DNA of 64,000 bases. Source: Solen grandis (taxonomy: Eukaryota > Mollusca > Bivalvia > Adapedonta > Solenidae). Location of the stretch: the NCBI GenBank assembly GCA_021229015.1, contig CM037777.1, positions 27,591,002 to 27,655,001 of the forward strand, read 5' to 3'. The first letter of the stretch is position 1. Each line of letters starts with the position of its first letter. The position numbers and the translations under genes are program-made. Of the stretch, positions 42,441 to 54,904 are shown piece by piece. The notes beneath the pieces were generated by a model, which did not search any database, was not told the origin of the DNA, and saw only the letters and a list, made by a program, of their open reading frames with translations.

Positions 42441-42753
42441 AGGCTTTTTGCAAAGTGTCGCTAAGAAAGAGAGTAAGGTAAACGGTCATGCTGCGTAATC
42501 TAAACTTAGTATACTAGAGTAAGCATAAGGAGGCATGTTGCTAAAAAGAGCTTTTTTTATTTCGCGCCAAATAAAACAAAGAAATCTATTCTTAGTAACG
42601 ATTATTCTAATAATGAAAACGATTTGATTTTTTATTGTTATTACATGCGTTTGAGTCTATTAAAGGTAAGTAAACACAATATATACATATATATGTTCAT
42701 CGACATTAAGTTAGCATCATCTTTATCATCTTTCTTATCATCAATATAATAAT

Positions 42754-42796
<43 letters not shown>

Positions 42797-43354
42797 GTCA
42801 ATTGAATGCTTGCAACGACATATAAAGATTAATATCTGAAATATGTTTATTAAAATAAGCAAAACAGTATTAAAAATCATATTTACAGAAAGGAATACCT
42901 TTTCTATATCCTTATAATTCACAAATTATTTCGAAAACACTAATATATATCTTCCAGATTGAAAATTAGTTAAAAAAACTATTATAATTTCTTTCAAACG
43001 ATTCACGACAAAACACACTTTTAAAAGGGCAGAATACAGTACAACTGAAACTGTCACATGTTTTACACAACCAATGAAAAGAATTTGTCTCAAAATTACA
43101 TTACCACGTGCTTCAATGAGCCAATCATAAACGAAGAAGAAAAACGTGGCCATTTAACAAATGGCCGATACATTAAAACAAAAACCATCACGATATCCAA
43201 TTATTTTCTTAATATATTTATATTTGTTTTCAAACATTATCATCATCATCGTGAAATTAACATTTTTGATCATGTTATAATATAATAAAAAATAAATTAT
43301 TAAACTCAGCGCTTAAAAATATACACAAAAAAAAAATCGTACCTCAAATTCCAT
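41276..43354 (-). CDS. Two-exon gene, ~160-residue protein of unknown function
   Basis: Exon 1 (43343-43354) encodes MEFE and ends at GTACGA. Exon 2 (41276-41745) starts after TTTGTTTTAG in the same phase (0/0) and continues GMCTAYDMCIELLLDIVDG. The acidic middle (EIFDLDNDELVHTTETN) is followed by NPYLNEKK at a run of nine A residues (41457-41465). As given, the frame then stops at 41428. With one more A it continues LGCESHCDLKTKLFETIADI and ends KRLETRLDLSDS at TAA 41276, an obvious helical C-terminus; the total then divides by three. I therefore treat the homopolymer as a sequencing error or very recent mutation. No family recognised; no signal peptide or membrane segment. Promoter-like CCAAT and CACGTG words lie just upstream (43375-43690). 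Confidence 0.6.
42745..42797 (+). repeat. (ATC)n microsatellite
   Basis: About fifteen near-perfect ATC units. It produces a spurious poly-Asp frame on the minus strand. Confidence 0.95.
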
Positions 43355-43374
43355 TGTATCCGTCCATAAATGAA

Positions 43375-43690
43375 AATAAATCGAAATACACCAATCACTG
43401 ACACTTTCAACGGCTGCTTTACAGTAATTACATTAATTAAAATGTTCCAACAACTTCCCCAGCTAAGTCGGTAGAATTTGACAATTAACTATATATCCAG
43501 AAAAAAAGAATGAAATTTCCTTCAAATAAGTCTCAACCGGTCTCATACAGCAGCAGCACTAAAATGGCGGAAATAACACAAGACTTCTGACGTGTTGACT
43601 TTCAATTCAAATCCTATCAGCCAATGAAAATGATTTGTCTGAATCGATCACGTGATATAACCAGTCATTCAGAAAGCGACGTCTCATCGA
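43375..43690 (-). promoter_or_regulatory. Promoter-like block, copy B, upstream of the MEFE exon
   Basis: Directly upstream (minus strand) of the start codon at 43354. Contains inverted CCAAT (CCAATGAAAATG, CCAATCACTGA), CACGTGATATAAC and AAAATGGCGG (YY1-like). Partner of copy A at 40670-41040. A telomere-like run lies just beyond at 43733. Confidence 0.45.
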
Positions 43691-43732
43691 GAGCTCATCT
43701 GGCATGTCTCATCTCGTCAAAGTGCCTATACC

Positions 43733-43757
43733 CTAACCCTAACCCCTAACCCTATTA
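43733..43757 (+). repeat. Interstitial telomere-like run
   Basis: CCCTAA units with C-number variation, three to four copies. Confidence 0.8.
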
Positions 43758-43776
43758 CTAGTCCTCGTTACATGCA

Positions 43777-44560
43777 CACAAGAAGGCCATGATGGCCCTG
43801 GATCGCTCACCTGGTATCATTAGGCTATTTAAAATCAAGTGACCCCTGGGACAAAGGCAATTTTGACCCCGGGGTCATGAATTGAACAAACTTGGTAGAG
43901 GTTTATTAGACAATGCTACACACCAAATATCTAATCCCCAGGCCTTGTGTTTCCTGAGAAGATTTTTCAAGTTATTTCTATATGCCTATTTAAAATCAGG
44001 TGACGACTATGGCGGGGTCAAATTTGACCACAGGGCCATGATTTGAACAAACTAATTATAGATCCACTAGACAATGCATGATTCATGATTTGAACAAACT
44101 TGGTAGAGGTCTATTGGCCCATATTACATACCAAATATCTAAACCCCAGGCCTTGTGATTTCTGGGAAGAAGATTTTTCAAGTTTTTCCTAAATTAGCCT
44201 ATGTAAAATCAGGGACCCCTTTGGCGGAGCCAAATTTGACCCAAAGGTCATGATTTGTACAAACTTGGTAGAGACCCACTAGACAATGCTACATACCATA
44301 TATCTTAACTCCAGGCCTTGTGGTTTCTGAGAAGAAGATTTTTCAAGTATTTCCTATATTAGCCTATGTTAAATCAAGTGACCTCTGGGGCTGGGCCAAT
44401 TTTGACCCCTGGGTCATAATTTGAACAAACTATTTAGAGATCCACTAGACAGTGCTACACATCAAATACATTAAATATCTAAGCTCTAGGCCTTGTGGTT
44501 TCAGAGAAGAAGACTTTTTTAAGATTTCACTTTTAAAATCTATTTTTAGCTCCTGTGACC
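43777..44560 (-). mobile_element. TAGCTCACC repeat, copy lacking its head
   Basis: Left end AAGGCCATGATGGCCCTGG then ATCGCTCACCTGG. Four ~190-base internal units (TTTGAACAAACTTGGTAGAG, ACATACCAAATATCTAA, CAGGCCTTGTG). The 5' palindrome is absent and the right side merges with another repeat at 44570. Confidence 0.75.
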
Positions 44561-44569
44561 TATTTATGC

Positions 44570-44790
44570 AACAGACCGGAACGTTAAAGGTTCAAATGAA
44601 CGCCAACGTAATTGATATCAACACGTTCATAATGTGGCCAGGCTTAATATTGGCTATTTTGGGTCACGGTGACATTGACCTTTGACCCCGTGACCTTTAA
44701 GTTGGTCTGGCGGGCATGCACCAATTTAAAATTTTGGGGGGCCTTGATGCATATCCGTTACAGTAATGAACGTAATTAACACGAATATGT
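44570..44790 (-). repeat. Repeat with AGGTCA half-sites (minus copy)
   Basis: Complement of part of 50640-50810: shared ACGTTCATAATGTGGCCAGG, TTGGCTATTTTGGGTCACGG, TGACCTTTGACCCCGTGACC and TGGTCTGGCGGG. Carries a DR1-type nuclear receptor site. Confidence 0.75.
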
Positions 44791-45544
44791 TATCTAGCAA
44801 AATACTTAATACTCATTACAACACCTGCCGCCTCTTAAACTGATATCTTTATTTATTTTCCTACTTTCAATACAACAATTGTACTAAAATCTGTTAAACA
44901 TTTTATTCACTATTTTTCCTTATCCGTGAGTCCTTACCAGTACTACTTTTATTTATTATTCACATATAAATGTGTTTACCCCCACTGGGTCGGGTAAGGG
45001 ACTTAATACAAATTGTGACTTCCAAGGACAAGGTCGGCATTGACACTTCACCGGGACATTTAACCGTTTATCAATTTTATGTTTTCCGAAAACCATACAG
45101 GTATTTACCTGATGGATAGGACAAGACCTAACGTTACCGTTCTTATCAAATTTAGTAATGATAAAGAAGAAATACTCTCACAAATAACCGAATTTTTGTA
45201 TCAGTCAAAATTTTGATTTATCAGACAGTTGTTTTGTTAATACGGCATCAGGACTATAGATAACCTCTCGAGAAGATTGGTTTTCAAACTTTGGAGCTCT
45301 TGTGACCCGATTTCTCTGAAATAGGGGTTGGATTTAGACACAATTTGTTGAAGTAAACTTACCCATTCTTTCTCTTGCTCTCTTTCTCTCTCTCTCTCTT
45401 TCTCTAAAAATCACAGTTCATAAAAGTAACGTAAGCAAATGCATGTCACAGGGTGAGACCAGGTCTCGAACATGGACACTTTTACTTACCGGGAGAAATC
45501 ACTACCAACCGATCCACCTGTCCGCTTACACACATTTTTCGCCT
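44791..45544. other. No supported gene; CT microsatellite
   Basis: A (CT)n tract lies at 45367-45405. Otherwise unassigned. Confidence 0.4.
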
Positions 45545-45550
45545 ATTGTG

Positions 45551-47293
45551 TATGGAGGCTATTCGTTGCCAAAAATCCAGCCTTGTAATCATGACAATTT
45601 ATACTTCGGTTCAACTAAACAGATTTGTAAAAGTATAAACGTTTATCCGAGAGGTACATATTGTGCTCGTATTGTGCGTTTTGATTATCTCGATTTAACT
45701 AGTAACCTTTTTTACTTCTAGAATGTAATTTGGTAACATGCAGCTAAGATAAAATGCAAATAATATTTATAATTTTTCAAACTCAAATTTACGAAATGTA
45801 CAACGACATACACGACACGTTTTACGCCGTACATCACGACGTTCGAGAATGGAGCCGCATTAGATAACACTCTCAGGTTTACAACTGCATACTTGACTTT
45901 TACATTTCTACGCGATTAACATTTGTAGACGATTTTGCAACTTCCATATATGGCAGTATCACGGAAATAGGCGAAGATTTAAAGGCGGAGCCAAATTTCA
46001 CGAGCGGAAGATAAAGAGAGGTAATTCTTACACTATGATAAATCGGTAAGTACAGAAAGATTTCGTATTTACGGTGCCTGAGTCTGAAAATGATACTTTG
46101 TAGATACAGTAATTTTATATACATCAATTATTAATCGTTATACTTACCTTTGGACTCTTTTAATATATACATGGTAAAATGAAAACGAAAAAAAAATATG
46201 ATTGAAATAATGTTATGTAGATCTGTGAAAGGGAAGTTGCTATGTACAGACATTTAAGCTTCATAATTTTGGTTTTAATTTTACTAACGTTATAAGTGGA
46301 TATTAAAAAATTAAAGCTTTACATTAGAAACTGCATAGACCTTTTTTCTGTTTTTTCTTATCCAGTCATACCCTAGTATTAAGGTTATATTTGTGATATA
46401 GTAATTAAATGTTACTTAATATTACTGGGATAGGCAGCAGCCAGAATTTGGCCTGTAAAAATTATTGTATAGATCTATCTATAGCAAAAATTGAAATCTG
46501 AAAACTGTGAATAAAAAAATCGACTTTTTTATGACAGTGGCAATGAGCGCGAATTCACAACACCAGTAATGACAGAGGCTAGATATTAAATTTTAAAAAA
46601 AGCTCAATTGTGGTGAAGTGGGTTCTCATATCATGTGGCTTTGGTGGCTCGACTGAAAAAACATCAAAGTTAAAGTCCCGGCCAGGGATATAAAAATCTA
46701 AATATAAATTTACGCCATGCTGCGCTTATATTGCTGGCTTTACAATGTAGATGGGGTACGTTTCAAAAACTAATCTTTTTTATATCTTCTGATGTTGATT
46801 CAATACCTGCATTCAATGGCACTCATGCAACTGAAACACATGATGCTTAGTAAATAATTGTGATACTGTTTAATTCTCATAATGTATTTACCTTGAGTGT
46901 GTAGACCTACACGATGCAACTGCGTGGAGATTTGCCAGTCGTTGTCGGAAAATACCGAAAGTGATCGGACAATTACGTTTATTTTCGATGATGTAGTGGG
47001 CGGGAAAATGGGCGGAGCTTATTTATCAACATTGCAAAAGTAAGCTGAGCCGAATCATGATGGTCAGACAATGTAAAGTTGCGAGCGTTAAAGTAAGAAG
47101 GCGTTTTGTAGTTTATCAAAATGCATTTTGTTGAAATACGTATTTACAATGTTGCATCGGCAAATTCAGTCCAAGAATGTATCTCTGGAGTTTAAATACT
47201 AAGAAATTCAAATGAATTGGGTATTTTGTCGGAAAATAAACTGTTCAACTCAGATCAACAAGGCTGGATTTTTGGCAACGAATAGCCTCCATA
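45551..47293. mobile_element. 1.74-kb element with 35-base inverted ends
   Basis: TATGGAGGCTATTCGTTGCC and the following 15 bases (45551-45585) are repeated in perfect reverse complement at 47259-47293. The 6 bases ATTGTG directly flank both ends (45545-45550 and 47294-47299), as expected of a target-site duplication. The interior (no open frame above 75 codons) has no recognisable transposase, so the element is probably a nonautonomous DNA transposon. Confidence 0.82.
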
Positions 47294-47299
47294 ATTGTG

Positions 47300-50200
47300 A
47301 GCTATGTGTACCGTGAAATTCCTCGTGAAATTGAAATTCGTACGGGTACAGAGAACAAGGTAAACATGATCTCAGAGCAATCTATCCCCTACCTATTGTG
47401 AGCTATCAGCATAGGTAGTTTGTGATACAAAGGGAACTGTTTGTTCTAAGATTTTTATAATGTATTTAAGATATTCATTTTAACCAAATTGGGCATACAT
47501 ATCTAATTTTTATACCTAACTAGGTTTCAAATATCACCATTTTTGGGAGTTTCCCTATTAACTCTATATAGATCTTAAACTAAAGACAAACTGGATTTAA
47601 ACGAGATATTGCTTAGACAATTAACATCTTGCAAGCGCTTGCAGACGCTTAACAGACAGATGCTTTACAGTATCAAGAAAGACATCTTCGATCTAGAGAT
47701 ATACATATTAATAATTGGTTTAATTGGCAATAAGTTGAAGAGAAATCTCAGTATATTTATAATTGTTATGAGCAATTTTATCTTGCGGTCACATGATCGT
47801 ACACGTAACATAACGAGAGATTCTCCTGTCTTGCTCTTCATAGATGTAAATATCTTAATGTAGCTTCGGGATCAGAGTTGTAGATCTCTGTTAGGCAATT
47901 AGGTATTTGATAAAAATAAATCTCGACTTTTACTTGAAATCCGAGGAGGAAGTTTTGCTGTTTAGTTCAAGTATACGTTCTGTATTCCAAACCATATGAA
48001 GCCTTATGCATAAAGACATCTATAAAACTGTCCTAGTGTCATAATCTATATGTTCACGTATACCTGTCTATGTACACCTATGCACGCCAGCGTGATTTTG
48101 GCTTCCTTAATTGCCACAATTTTCAATTGTAACAATATGGAAAACTGCATACCAAATATGGTTGTCTACTAACTTTGGAAATATTAAAAAAAAAAGAAAA
48201 ATGCGGTGTGATAAATCTTAAACTTGCGCATGCTCAGTAGATAAAAATGGAACGGTAAATCTAAAGAAAAGGACAGTTCTATATCTACGCCTGCTTTCTC
48301 TCTGAAATAGTAGTTTCCATTTTTGATAAAATAAAGCCAAAATAATAATAATAATGATAATAAAAAAAAATAAAAAAAATAGGGCAATATCTATTGTAAG
48401 TTAAAATAAAAAAAGTAATCTCGATGGTTAAAGAAAGAGGTAGCTCGCTTCGCTCGCTCCACCCCTTCTTAATCTTTAAGATTTCACCTAATATGTTCTA
48501 AAAAGTACTAAGAATACACATCTCAGAAATAGGCTGTGTATAATGTTAGGTTTTATACTGATATATTTAGGGTCATCATGCATTGAATCAGTCGGATAAA
48601 ATATATTAATTTCCTGGTGGAATAAAGAAGTTTATATATGTGTGCATTATTGTAATCATGGTTCTGTGACTCTAATGCATGATAACAAACACTTCCAAAA
48701 ATAATATTATAATTTATGTCGAAAATATAACTCTTATATAATTCTTTTGAGATTTAATACCTTAAGTTATGATTTTTTTAACTTAAACCACTTTGTCCAG
48801 CTTGGCGTGGAAAAATGAATAAAAGTACAGCACATACTTTACTTTAAATACTTAGATTTATGTACCAAAACTTGGCTAAACAATTCTTTATATTATAAAA
48901 AAACCTTTGAGAAGAAGAAATATATTTGTTGTGTGTATATATTACCTTACTCATAGTTACAAATGTGTCTATTAACAACTGAATCTTAAAAGCATACTGT
49001 TTGTAACATATTGTAAGTATAGTCATGGGTCTTGCTTCAAATTAACTTTTAGCATTTAGAATCTTATAATCAGTAAGTACAGCAAGTACCTAAAGTTTAC
49101 TCTCGTCCATGAATATATCCATATAAATTATTAAAAAAACACACACAAAAAACGTTGTTTTTTTCTAAATCTGCTATGAATGATACAGAAATAATGCTAA
49201 GACAGAAAAACAGAAAAAGTGACCCTACTGGAATTCGAGCCCACAACCATCATTTTCAAAGCAGTTGACAGTAATGGGTGTAATGTATACTACTCAAAGT
49301 TTGCTAAGCACCACCCGCTATTTTCCCATAGAGTCACATGAAAACACATGCTTAATGTAATGCTATGTACCTGAAAGGAAAGCATTACCTGACCATCATT
49401 TTTACGCATAGTTTTTGTCAAAATGATAGAAAAGGGATTCAAAAATGAGCCAATTCCTGTCATTATTTGGCAAATTCACAAAAGTGTGTTTTTTGCAAGA
49501 AATGGCATTTTATAAATGGAAGTTAAATCTAGTGATCAATACAGAAAAAAATGACCATGAACAGGCCAACATCGTCACAAATATCCTTAAAAGTATTTCA
49601 TTTAGAAAACAGGAATATTTGAAGATCAAAGTTCTGAATTTAGCTGACTTTAAATTTTAAGGTGTTTTCTCAAAATTTCGCACTTTCTAATTATGATTAT
49701 TTCCCAGGAATAAGAATCCGAAAGGCTTATTTTTTGTAGCTGGTAGTAAGTTTGGTATATAAACAATACTTCTGCCTAAAAGCAAGATTTGTAAGATTTA
49801 ATGTAGCATGCCTTTAAAGTCGCTTGTCTAAGCATGCAACGCTACGGGAAAATAGCTGATGGTGCTTAGCAAACTTTGAGTAGTATATTAGAGTTCCTGA
49901 ACCTTAAGTCAATACATTATACATGACATGCATAAAACATAACATACATACATAACAAAATTACATAACATAACGTGCAAAATATAACATATGTAGCATA
50001 ACATACCTTATATATCACATATAACAAAGATACACATAGCATAAATGACATATACCTGTATTACATTTCACGTAAACTTAATTTAACTTCGAAAATGACA
50101 TTGTGTATGGGAGCTTAATAGTGTAAATCATACGATTGAGTCAAGAGGCGATTTACAACGCATATCTATAGCAGTTAAAAAATATGGAAGAAATAATGTC

Positions 50201-50384
50201 AGAAATTATATACACTACAAATACACTAAAATAATTCCGAAACCTGAAAAGTGATGACCGATGTACCAGGTAAAACTAAGTATACAACTTTTTGTCAATT
50301 TTCCCTCCATAGTGCTCTTAGCAAGGCGATAGGACACGCGATCGAATCCTGCTTAGAGCGATTTCTCTTTTTAGAGTTTTGTGC
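47300..50384. other. Intergenic, with one imperfect hairpin
   Basis: 48430-48480 is an imperfect hairpin (TTAAAGAAAGAGG against CCCCTTCTTAATCTTTAA) whose loop carries GCTCGCTTCGCTCGC. The tract TTTTGAGATT... to 50000 has ATAACATA-type runs (49920-50040). A word ACTACTCAAAGTTTGCTAAG at 49290 recurs in inverse orientation at 49869. No gene recognised. Confidence 0.4.
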
Positions 50385-50920
50385 ACCCCGCATCGATATA
50401 CATGTATCGGGGGCATATTGTTTTTGGTCTGTATGTCTGTTTGTCACAAAACTTTAACCTTGGCAATAACTCAGAGGTCCTTCCGCCTACAATCCCCATC
50501 TACAGCACCTTGATGAGCTCTACCCGCCAGACCCACTTAGAGGTCACGGGGTCAAATCTAAAGGTGTCACCGTGACCCAAAATAGCAAATGTTAACCTTA
50601 TCTACATTATGAACGTGCTTCCATCCATTTCCTTAAACTTCACAGGTGCATGCACCTCAATGAGCTCTACCCGCCAGACCAACTTAAAGGTCACGGGGTC
50701 AAAGGTCAATGTCACCGTGACCCAAAATAGCAAATATTAAGCCTGGCCACATTATGAACGTGTTGATATCAATTACCTCAAAATTTTACAAGTGATTGCA
50801 TCTTTATGAGCTCTTTTAGCTAGGTGACTTTGACATAAATGACCTTGCCCCCTAGTCCTAAGCCCCCCCCCACCCCCCTAAGGGGGCATGGTGTTCATAT
50901 GAACGTAGCGCTTGTTTTTT
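50385..50920 (+). repeat. Repeat with AGGTCA half-sites (plus copy)
   Basis: Starts near CGATATACATGTATCGGG (a palindrome), continues GGCATATTGTTTTTGG, then two ~150-base units with GAGCTCTACCCGCCAGACC and GTCACCGTGACCCAAAATAG, and ends GGGGGCATGGTGTTCATATG then AACGTAGCGC. The minus partner is at 44570. Confidence 0.75.
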
Positions 50921-52320
50921 TAATATTATTTTAAAACTATATTTACAAAACCGTTCTCCTAACAATTTTCGTAACAAACATCTATGCGCTTGTGTATTCT
51001 GTTTTCTATTCGCTCCATTTTGATTAAAAGGTTATATTTATTCTAATATTCAAGTTTTGTATACAGTGTAGTGCTCGTAGAAGTAGTAGTTGTAGAAAGA
51101 AAGAAAGAAAGAAAGAAAGGGGACAATACACACTGTTCTAATCTGTTTACGGTATAGGATCCCCGTTCTACGCATTATATGTGATCTCTATGCACTAATC
51201 ATGCAGTAATGTCACAGTTGGGGTAAAAATAACCACAGACGTTTGGTAAACAATAAATTAAAAGAGATCCCCGGTCGATGTTGATAATGCCTGCTGTACG
51301 GCTCTTATATACATTGCAATATGTCAGTAATACGCACCGAGTTAAGAATAAGTCCGTGTTCCTTTAATAAGATATTTACTCAAAGCCCCAATCATTATTA
51401 TTATTACCATTATTATTATTATTTCTTTTTGTTGAATACGGCTCCGGATCCGTTTACGCTCTTTACAACATTATATAATACAGCCATTGATATAAATCAT
51501 GCTGTTTTATAAATCGATAAATAAACAATTCTTTCTTTATCGACGAACTTTGTTTAATACGCATTCTGTATACACCCTTTCTTGTCATAACACATATCAA
51601 CTTTCATGATTAATGACACGGTCTGACCATTGTGTACACCGCTTCAATGAATATATTAGAATTTCAGATGCCATATTAAAGACTGCATTACAGAGTTCTT
51701 TACCTTTGCACAATATCAAACTGTAGATAATAATCAACTAAATGAAATTTATATCATCAACTGAATTAAGACATTCATTCATTCGCATATCAAATACTGA
51801 CCATGTAGACATGGTTGTGTATAAATTTAGTTAAACATATGTCGGTAATTAACTCCCCATCCACTCCCCGATGAAATTGAACAATTAATGTGCATTTCCA
51901 TGTTCTATATGAATCTATTGTATTTGTATTAATCCCTCATTTTCAGATTTAAGTAAATCATTCAATCAATATGTATGTACGTATACTTTAAAAATTGTAA
52001 CTAAAGAACCTATTTATCCGGCCCAGGCATCAACATTTGTATCATAAAGTAATACAGAAATATTATGGACTACTTAAATAGGCATGTTTATTTAAAAACT
52101 TGCAGATCTACTTTTATTCTCTAGAATATTGCGCACTATATGTATACTTTCTAATCAATATATAATTTTCTCTTTACAAAGATTCAATGAATATCATCAT
52201 AGCACATGCAAACTACGTATATGCAGCGGTATGTTCTGTAATATTCGCCATTTGTAACAGATCTAATGCGAAATGCATGCATAAGTCCTGAGACAACGAC
52301 TCTCTAAATATAACCATCCA
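50921..52320. other. No gene seen; GAAA microsatellite
   Basis: (GAAA)n at 51098-51119 and (ATT)n near 51397-51425. Otherwise AT-rich intergenic sequence. Confidence 0.4.
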
Positions 52321-52353
52321 GCTAGCTGTGGTCTTGGCGACACCATAGCAACG

Positions 52354-52590
52354 TCTATATAAAGCCGAGCGGGCCTAATGCGCATTCAATATACACCAGG
52401 ACGTCTCATGATGTCTTATTTCTAAGTTTTATAGATTACAGAAAACCTTTTATCAAGAAGAGGTGGACAATTATATTTTAGTTGCGACTGGTTAAATTCA
52501 CCGTAAATAATGGTTTACAATTTAATTAGATTAAGGTTTCGTTCGGTGAAGAACGAGTGCCGAGGATTATTAAAGACGTAAACACTTCAT
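52354..52590 (+). promoter_or_regulatory. TATA/Inr promoter with spliced 5' exon
   Basis: TATATAAA at 52356-52363 is followed 32 bases later by an initiator-like TTCAATA (A at 52388). The exon would run 52388-52590 and end at a near-consensus donor GTAAGTATT. It contains only short upstream frames (one of 5 and one of 24 codons), so it is probably a 5' untranslated exon. CCATAGCAAC and GGTCTTGGCG lie upstream. The gene it serves was not found within 7 kb. Confidence 0.4.
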
Positions 52591-52744
52591 GTAAGTATTA
52601 CTTCTATTTACTATCATTAAGAACTTGCATACTCGTATTTAACGCCTAGTTACAAACTATAATTTATTTGGATGTTTCTTTTATTGCACACCCGCACTGG
52701 GCTTCAGTGCAAATGGTGTATTCTTTATCATTTATATATTACAG

Positions 52745-53040
52745 CTTAGTATGTATACTATTAGGAAGGATCTGCGTAGTTTGATTGTAAGCGACGCTAT
52801 AAATCCATAAACTGCAAAATAAAAACGATTACATATTTTCAAAATGTCAAGTACGCAATACAGCTGTGTCATTGGCATCGCATTGTGGAACTGCCTCCCA
52901 TGTTTTAATCGAAAGCGACGTGAAGCGGAACGCTGTGATGAATCCATAAATTTTTAAATATAAGCGATAACATATTTACAGTTTGTCACGTACGCCATGC
53001 AGCTTTACCTTTGACTTCGCATTATGGAACCGTCTATGGA
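52745..53040 (+). repeat. ~140-base direct duplication
   Basis: Two units share AGCGACG(C/T), GAATCCATAAA, ACATATTT.CA..TGTCA, GTACGC.AT.CAGCT and TCGCATT.TGGAAC. Confidence 0.7.
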
Positions 53041-53084
53041 GTCAATTTTACTGGGTACTTATATTTTTTTTTTAGATAAAAAAA

Positions 53085-53245
53085 TAGGACGTAAACATTC
53101 GCCGCCGCATCAAGCTCTATCAATATTGGTCTTTGGTCACGTAGGTATCATATGTTCTCCATATCAAGATATCACGGTTCGTTTTATGCAATATATGTTT
53201 CGAATTTTGAACGAAATTCAAGCATTTAATTGGACGATCAAGTAG
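53085..53245 (+). repeat. ~160-base dispersed repeat, copy 1
   Basis: Shares with copies at 53305 and 57361: GACGTAA, TCGCCGCC, TTTGGTCACG(T/C)AGG, CTCCATATCAA, GGTTC.TTTTATGCAATATAT and GCATTTAATTGG.CGAT. Confidence 0.7.
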
Positions 53246-53304
53246 GACAAACTGTAAGCACAGTTCAGAGTCAGAGTCGTTGGGCACATTTATATTTTGC
53301 TCCA

Positions 53305-53470
53305 ACCAAACATGACGTAAAGCAGTCGCTGCTGCAACTAGCTCCGCTCATAATTCGCTTTGGTCACGCAGGCATAATAAAATTATATTTCCCCATATAA
53401 TCAAGACCTAACGGTTCAATTTATGATTTTTTTTCTCATTTTTTTTACGAAATACATGTACAAGCATTTT
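53305..53470 (+). repeat. ~160-base dispersed repeat, copy 2
   Basis: ACATGACGTAAAGCAGTCGC, GCTTTGGTCACGCAGGCA, CCATATAATCAAGACC and ACGGTTCAATTTATG align with copies 1 and 3; the end is replaced by T runs. Confidence 0.65.
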
Positions 53471-54257
53471 AAGGTTAAGTAGGAAAACTTGAAAAACTTT
53501 GTCTGGCGCCTTGCTAGATAATTTAGATAAGAGCTGTATCCAGGTTTATGCAAATAAAACAATGCGCATATTGTAAAAGGGAGAAAAAACATACCCAAAG
53601 TAAGTTATATACCTGCTTGTCAGGAAAACAACCATGTTTTAGTTAGGCTCCAGCAAAAAAGGAGGGTAGGTAGGTAGGGCTTTTATTAATGAAACAAAAT
53701 GTAAGAAAAGGAAAGTATTTTTAAAAGCGGAAAAGTAAACAAAAAAAGGTCGGTCGTTAAAAAAGAGGGTCGGTCGGGAGACAAGAAAGGGAACTTTATT
53801 TTGGCCATATCGTGTATATTTTTTTTCTCAAATTTATCGCAAGCGGCGCGACGTGAAGGCAAATCCAGCCTATGGAATGATATTAAGGCAAAAATTACAC
53901 CATGTTTGTTGACTATGTCATTATGTTTGATTGCAATGTCATTTTGCTTGGTGGTATCCCTGTGTGCTTGTTGATATCGATGAATGCGTTTTGACAAGAC
54001 TAGTGCATTATGTGCAGTGACATTCGCATTCTGCTTGATGGTAAAGTGCTTCGTCGCCTTTCATTGTCCATAGTTACAAGGAAATCATGCTTCATAAATT
54101 TCAAGGAACACCATGCGTGCTGATGTCGCTCACTGCTTCTTGACATGGTATGTAATTTGAATACCGGTGGAAGCTCACCTTTTCCGCTTCTGTTTAAATG
54201 TTTATTGATGACACCGCACCCTGTAGTTAATACGATTCACATGTAATTTCATATTTA
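53471..54257. other. No gene seen
   Basis: Intergenic; A/G-rich words GGTCGGTCG repeat near 53748-53776. Confidence 0.35.
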
Positions 54258-54520
54258 TCGGTCCCGATGGGCGAGTGATTAGAGCACACGCCCCAAAATC
54301 GGGTGGGGTAGGGTTGTTGGTTCGATCCCCGGCCGCGATATACGAAAGTATATATTGGTATAGCCCCCTTTCTTGGTGCTCAGCATATAAGGGTAGTACA
54401 GGAGTAGTTTGTAATGTAAATGAACACTGCAGTGCGGCAGGCCTTTGTCTGTCTCAAATAGACATAGTCTTTAAATGACTGAAATTCTGTCGACGGGATG
54501 TCAAACCCTATAAATAAACA
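54258..54520 (+). mobile_element. SINE-A, full length, diverged
   Basis: Head TCCCGATGGGCGAGTGATTA, GGTTCGATCCCCGGCCGC; body CTCAGCATATAAGGGTAG with a deletion in the middle; 3' end GTCGACGGGATGTCAAACCC. Confidence 0.85.
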
Positions 54521-54904
54521 AACACAATTTAATATTGAACCATGAAATGAAATTAAATATATACCGGTATATAAAAGAATGTTTGTGTTAAAATATAACA
54601 ATTTACATTTCCATAGCTCCATATTTTAGATTTTTTAGCTAGGTTGTTTGCACTTCTGTTCTGCAGTAGTACACAATTCAGTATCGAAAACGTTTCGGGG
54701 CTACTTTTAGATTCTTAAATTTCCCTCCTTTTGAGATATAGTTCCAAATTAAGTTTTCTGTCTTATCACATAGTGTTATTATGTTTATTTAAATACGACT
54801 AGATTACTGAATTGAAATGCGAAAAAATAAATAAATGCGCAATTATGTTGATTAATTCGGGGATATTTGAACCTTCATTGGCTGGATTTTTTGAAATTTC
54901 CTAT

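Noticed and set aside
42641..42922. 93-codon minus-strand frame with poly-Asp
   Set aside because: The Asp run is the (ATC)n microsatellite.
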